From: PLA5 sp040901705
GTDB taxonomy: Bacteria > Planctomycetota > Planctomycetia > Pirellulales > PLA5
Direction of reading: 5' to 3'
Length of the DNA stretch: 26,188 nt
NCBI GenBank assembly: GCA_040901705.1
Contig: JBBDYI010000170.1
Location: 1-26,188 of the forward strand
Shown here: one piece after another, positions 23,130 to 26,188 of the stretch
Position numbering within the stretch: position 1 is the first letter of the stretch
Layout: each line of letters starts with the position of its first letter
Program-made: the position numbers and the translations under genes
The notes under the pieces: generated by a model
Told to the model about the DNA's origin: nothing
The model's database searches: none
Seen by the model: only the letters and a program-made list of their open reading frames with translations

Positions 23130-23214
23130 CGTAGGGTGGGTCGAACGAAGTGATGCCCACCAGTTCGCGTTCATCAGCGGTGGGCCTCACTTCGTTTGAC
23201 TGACCCACTCTACG
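23130..23214. repeat. GTAGGGTGGG-type element, copy B (long inverted repeat)
   Basis: Left arm 23130-23161 and right arm 23179-23214 pair with a few mismatches and a 3-nt bulge around a 17-nt loop. The left arm shares CGTAGGGTGGGTCGAACGA with copy A at 16799. A degenerate 15-bp tandem (TGATTTTTTGTAGCG and TGATTTTTCGTAGGG, 23107-23136) abuts it. It lies between the two propeller genes and may terminate the first. Confidence 0.8.
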
Positions 23215-23341
23215 CGAGTTTCTTCGCGACGGAAGAAAGTTGAATTCGGCCGGTCGCACGCTTGTCTTCGGCCTGCTTTTTGCGAATCATTCATTCCCGC
23301 CTCTGAACGAATAATCCCACCGTACACGTAGGAATCCAAAC

Positions 23342-25675
23342 ATGACGTCCATTTCTTCTCGCCGCGTCTGGCTCGTCGCGCTGGCCGTGCTTTTCGTTGG
23401 CTGCACGAACCAATCGGAACCGGCCAAGAAGCCGTCGGGCACGGCTGGCGCGGAAAAGAAAGCACCCAGCAAGCTGGAAGCCAGCAAGCCCGACGCGGGC
23501 GCCGCCGATTCCGCCAAGGCGGCGACGGACGAGAAACCAACCGGCGACGCGGCGAACCCGGACGCCGCGACGACCGACGCAAACCCAGCGAACGACGCAA
23601 CGAAGCCCGCCGCGCCGGCGGCCAAGACCGACGAACCCGCCCCGGCCGAATCGGACGCCAAGCCGGTCGTCGAAACCGACGTGGTGGCGGCGGAAGCGAT
23701 TCCGGCCGACTTACCGGTGAGCACGCCCGGCGACGCGGAACCGGCCGAACACGAAGGCGACTACGCCCAGTGGGGCACATCGACGCTGAAGAACAACGTG
23801 TCCAAGGCCACGAACCAGCCCACGTTTTGGGACGGCGGCAAGGTCGACTTCAAGACCGGCATCCGCGACGCGGCCTCGATGAAAAACATCAAATGGGCGG
23901 CCTCGCTCGGCTCGCAAACCTACGCCAACCCGATCGTCGCTGGCGGCAAAGTGCTGATCGGCACCAACAACGGCAACGGCTATGTCAAACGCTATCCGGC
24001 CGACGTCGACCTGGGCTGCCTGCTCGCGTTTACCGAGGACGAAGGGAAGTTCCTCTGGCAATACTCCTCCGAAAAGCTGCCCACCGGCAAGGTGCATGAC
24101 TGGGAACTGCTCGGCATCTGTTCGACGCCGATCGTCGAAGGCGACCGCGCGTGGTTCGTCTGCAATCGCGGCGAGGTCGTGTGCGTCGACACGGAAGGAT
24201 TCTACGACAACGAAGACGACGGCCCCGTCACCGCCGAATGGGCGCGGCTGTTCGACATCGCCCGCAGCGACGAACCGGAGAGCGACCCGGTCGCGCCGCT
24301 CGTGTCGGGCTTCAAGGAAGGCAAGCTGGGGGCGGTGCTGCTCGAACAGGCCGCCAAGCTGGACATCGCCTTGCCCGAACAAGCCGAGATTCAAGCCGGC
24401 GAGGCGCCGAATTCGTGGACGTTTTCGGCGCAAGCCGGCGAAGCGAAGCGGAATTTCCGCATGAGAATGGAAGGGCCCCGGCTGAGCGTCTATTGGCAAA
24501 CCACCACCGACGACAAGCACGAGGCCGACGTCGTTTGGCGGCTCGACATGATGAAGGACCTGGGATCATCGCAACACAACGCGGCGAGTTGTTCCGGCAC
24601 GATTGTCGGCGATCTGCTGTTCATCAGCACGTCGAACGGTGTCGATGCCCAGCACAACAACGTTCCGGCTCCGAACGCCCCGTCGTTGATCTGTTTGGAA
24701 AAGTCGACCGGCAAGGTCGTGTGGACCGACAACTCGCCAGGCGTGAACATCCTGCACGGCCAGTGGTCGTCGCCGGCCGCCGCGGTGCTCGGCGGCGTGC
24801 CGCAAGTGATTTATCCGTGCGGCGACGGCTGGCTGCGCAGCTTCCATGCCGCGCGAACGAAGGACGGCCAGGGCGAATTGCTTTGGCAGTTCGATTGCAA
24901 CCCGAAGGATTCGCTATATGAAATCCGCGGCCTCGGCACGCGAAACCACATCATCGGCACACCGGTAATCTACAAGGGACTCGTGTACATCGCGGTCGGC
25001 GAAGACCCCGAACACGGCGATGGCGTCGGACACCTGTGGTGCATCGATCCGACGAAGCGCGGCGACGTCAGTCCCGATCTGGCGTTCACACGCGACGAAC
25101 TGTCGAAGCCGGCTTCTGAGCGCAAACCGCTGTTGGTCGAAAGGCTCGACGACAGCCGCCGCATGCAAACGATCGACGAATCCAAGGGCGAAGTCGCCGT
25201 GGCGAATCCAAATTCCGCCGCCGTCTGGCACTACGCATCATACGACGTCAATGGTGACGGTGAGATCGACGATTACCAGGAAACGATGCACCGCTCGCTG
25301 AGCACCGTGACGATCAAAGACGACATCCTTTACACGGCCGATTTCAGCGGTATCTTCCATTGCGTCGACGCCAAGACCGGCAAAGTCTACTGGACGCACG
25401 ACATGCTCGGCGCCTGCTGGGGTTCGCCGCTCGTGGCCGACGGCAAAGTGTTCATCGGCGATGAGGACGGCGACGTGTACGTGTTTGCCCACGGCAAGGA
25501 GAAGAACTGGCTCAATCAGCACGCCACGGAGGAAACCAACCCCACGGTGAACATGGGAAGTTCCGTCCTCGGCACGCCGATCGTCGCCAACAACGTGTTG
25601 TACATCTTCAACAAAAACACGCTGTTCGCGATCAAGGCGCTGCAGCCCGATACACAAGCGGCAGCCGCCAAATGA
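23342..25675 (+). CDS. PQQ-like beta-propeller lipoprotein
   Basis: 777-aa predicted lipoprotein. The signal peptide ends in a lipobox-like LFVGC (Cys21). A disordered Ala/Lys/Pro/Asp-rich linker runs from 22 to about 138. The propeller begins at YAQWGTSTLKNNV and has blades such as LLAFTEDEGKFLWQYS, LICLEKSTGKVVWTDNS and FHCVDAKTGKVYWTHD. An EF-hand-like loop, DVNGDGEIDD (from residue 635), may bind calcium. AGGA lies 8 nt upstream of the ATG. The stop overlaps the next start in ATGA (25672-25675), so the receiver-like gene is translationally coupled. Likely an envelope-anchored binding or scaffold protein; PQQ binding itself is not demonstrated. Confidence 0.85.
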   Translation: MTSISSRRVWLVALAVLFVGCTNQSEPAKKPSGTAGAEKKAPSKLEASKPDAGAADSAKAATDEKPTGDAANPDAATTDANPANDATKPAAPAAKTDEPAPAESDAKPVVETDVVAAEAIPADLPVSTPGDAEPAEHEGDYAQWGTSTLKNNVSKATNQPTFWDGGKVDFKTGIRDAASMKNIKWAASLGSQTYANPIVAGGKVLIGTNNGNGYVKRYPADVDLGCLLAFTEDEGKFLWQYSSEKLPTGKVHDWELLGICSTPIVEGDRAWFVCNRGEVVCVDTEGFYDNEDDGPVTAEWARLFDIARSDEPESDPVAPLVSGFKEGKLGAVLLEQAAKLDIALPEQAEIQAGEAPNSWTFSAQAGEAKRNFRMRMEGPRLSVYWQTTTDDKHEADVVWRLDMMKDLGSSQHNAASCSGTIVGDLLFISTSNGVDAQHNNVPAPNAPSLICLEKSTGKVVWTDNSPGVNILHGQWSSPAAAVLGGVPQVIYPCGDGWLRSFHAARTKDGQGELLWQFDCNPKDSLYEIRGLGTRNHIIGTPVIYKGLVYIAVGEDPEHGDGVGHLWCIDPTKRGDVSPDLAFTRDELSKPASERKPLLVERLDDSRRMQTIDESKGEVAVANPNSAAVWHYASYDVNGDGEIDDYQETMHRSLSTVTIKDDILYTADFSGIFHCVDAKTGKVYWTHDMLGACWGSPLVADGKVFIGDEDGDVYVFAHGKEKNWLNQHATEETNPTVNMGSSVLGTPIVANNVLYIFNKNTLFAIKALQPDTQAAAAK

Positions 25676-26079
25676 ACGACGCCGGCACTGGTGATCGCAG
25701 CTCCGCCGTGAAAAAGCGCGTGCTGGACGTGGGGAATTGCCGGCCGGACCATGCGGCGGTTCGCTCGCTGGTCGAGGGCGGTTTCGCCGCGGAGGTGGTT
25801 CAGGCACACGGCTTGAACGACGCCCTCTCCGCGCTGCGCGGCGGTCGGTTCGATCTCGTACTCGTCAATCGCAAGCTCGACCGCGACGACTCCGACGGCA
25901 TCGAGATTATCAAGGCCGTGAAAGCGGACGCCACGCTGGCCGATACGCCAATGATGCTGATCACGAATTACGCCGAGCATCAAGACGCGGCAGTAGCGGC
26001 CGGGGCCCATCGCGGTTTCGGGAAATTGGAGTTCGACCTACCCGATACCCGCAAGCGGCTAGCGGCGTTCATCGGCTAA
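25672..26079 (+). CDS. Receiver-like (pseudo-response-regulator) protein
   Basis: 135-aa single-domain protein with a CheY-like fold pattern: VKKRVLDVGNCRPDHAAV, then FDLVLVNRKLDRDDSDGIEII, PMMLITNYAEHQDAAVAAGA and GFGKLEFD. Key residues are altered. The phospho-acceptor Asp is Asn66 and the N-terminal acidic pair is replaced by Gly21-Asn22, while Thr98 and Lys118 of the switch region remain. It is therefore unlikely to be phosphorylated in the usual way and may act as a constitutive or ligand-gated adaptor. No output domain. The ATGA overlap with the lipoprotein gene indicates coupled expression, odd for a cytoplasmic protein and an envelope lipoprotein. Its stop overlaps a convergent stop in CTAA. 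Confidence 0.78.
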   Translation: MNDAGTGDRSSAVKKRVLDVGNCRPDHAAVRSLVEGGFAAEVVQAHGLNDALSALRGGRFDLVLVNRKLDRDDSDGIEIIKAVKADATLADTPMMLITNYAEHQDAAVAAGAHRGFGKLEFDLPDTRKRLAAFIG

Positions 26080-26188
26080 GCGTCGTCCAGCACCAGCGCC
26101 AGCGGCGCGGTGCGGCGAACCGCTTTTTCGGTGCGATTGGCCGGGTCTTCCAGTCCCAATAACTGCTTGCTGTTCTCGAACGTGACTT
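26076..26188 (-). CDS. 3' end of a DDE transposase-like reading frame (partial)
   Basis: The minus-strand frame entering from the right edge reads VTFENSKQLLGLEDPANR, then TEKAVRRTAPLALVLDDA and a TAG. The first 33 residues resemble the C-terminal part of IS4/IS701-type transposases of planctomycetes, as I recall them. There the frame normally continues with a hydrophobic segment, so the early stop suggests a truncated or degenerate copy. The stop shares CTAA with the receiver-like gene's stop. Only 37 codons are visible, so the call is tentative. Confidence 0.45.
   Translation of the reverse strand, partial: VTFENSKQLLGLEDPANRTEKAVRRTAPLALVLDDA

Overview
The window looks like a high-GC chromosomal segment from a planctomycete, most likely of the Pirellula/Rhodopirellula type. 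This rests on several features seen together: a giant secreted protein with an N-terminal LExLExRxxL motif and a C-terminal dockerin, a BBP7-type outer-membrane barrel protein, two large secreted PQQ-like beta-propeller proteins, a secreted DPP IV peptidase, and dispersed GC-rich palindromes. No tRNA, rRNA or CRISPR array was seen. A run of 10 Ns at 16066-16075 marks an assembly gap inside a gene.

Layout. 65-3794 (minus): secreted dipeptidyl peptidase IV and a sugar-phosphate isomerase/epimerase-like TIM barrel. 4093-8166 (minus): 1357-aa surface protein in which three jelly-roll modules appear nested in or next to cadherin-like repeats, followed by a strong hairpin terminator. 8468-9544 (plus): secreted TraB/GumN-like protein. 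9582-11690 (minus): sulfotransferase then DegT-type aminotransferase, bracketed by three copies of a perfect palindrome. 12081-13505 (minus): BBP7 barrel protein with a hexapeptide repeat. 14009-15689 (plus): compact operon of ribbon-helix-helix protein, 54-aa coiled-coil protein and membrane-anchored trypsin-like protease, joined by two ATGA overlaps. 15686-17728 (minus): MurB and an FtsQ-like POTRA protein, a remnant of a cell wall/division cluster. 18352-20472 (minus): two different DUF488 proteins and a dual-OB (DuOB-like) protein behind a near-consensus sigma70-type promoter. 20807-26079 (plus): two PQQ-like propeller proteins and a receiver-like protein lacking its phospho-acceptor Asp. 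26076-26188 (minus): the 3' end of a transposase-like frame running off the window.

Most genes concern the cell envelope: secreted peptidases, propellers, surface adhesin-like repeats and peptidoglycan synthesis. The best candidate for a little-described system is the DUF488-DUF488-DuOB cluster. Its three proteins are of unknown biochemical function, its promoter carries a dyad over the -10 region, one DUF488 carries an in-frame 15-bp minisatellite, and a 25-bp inverted-repeat element sits inside the cluster. A defence or nucleic-acid-related role is an inference from recalled family literature, not something the sequence proves.
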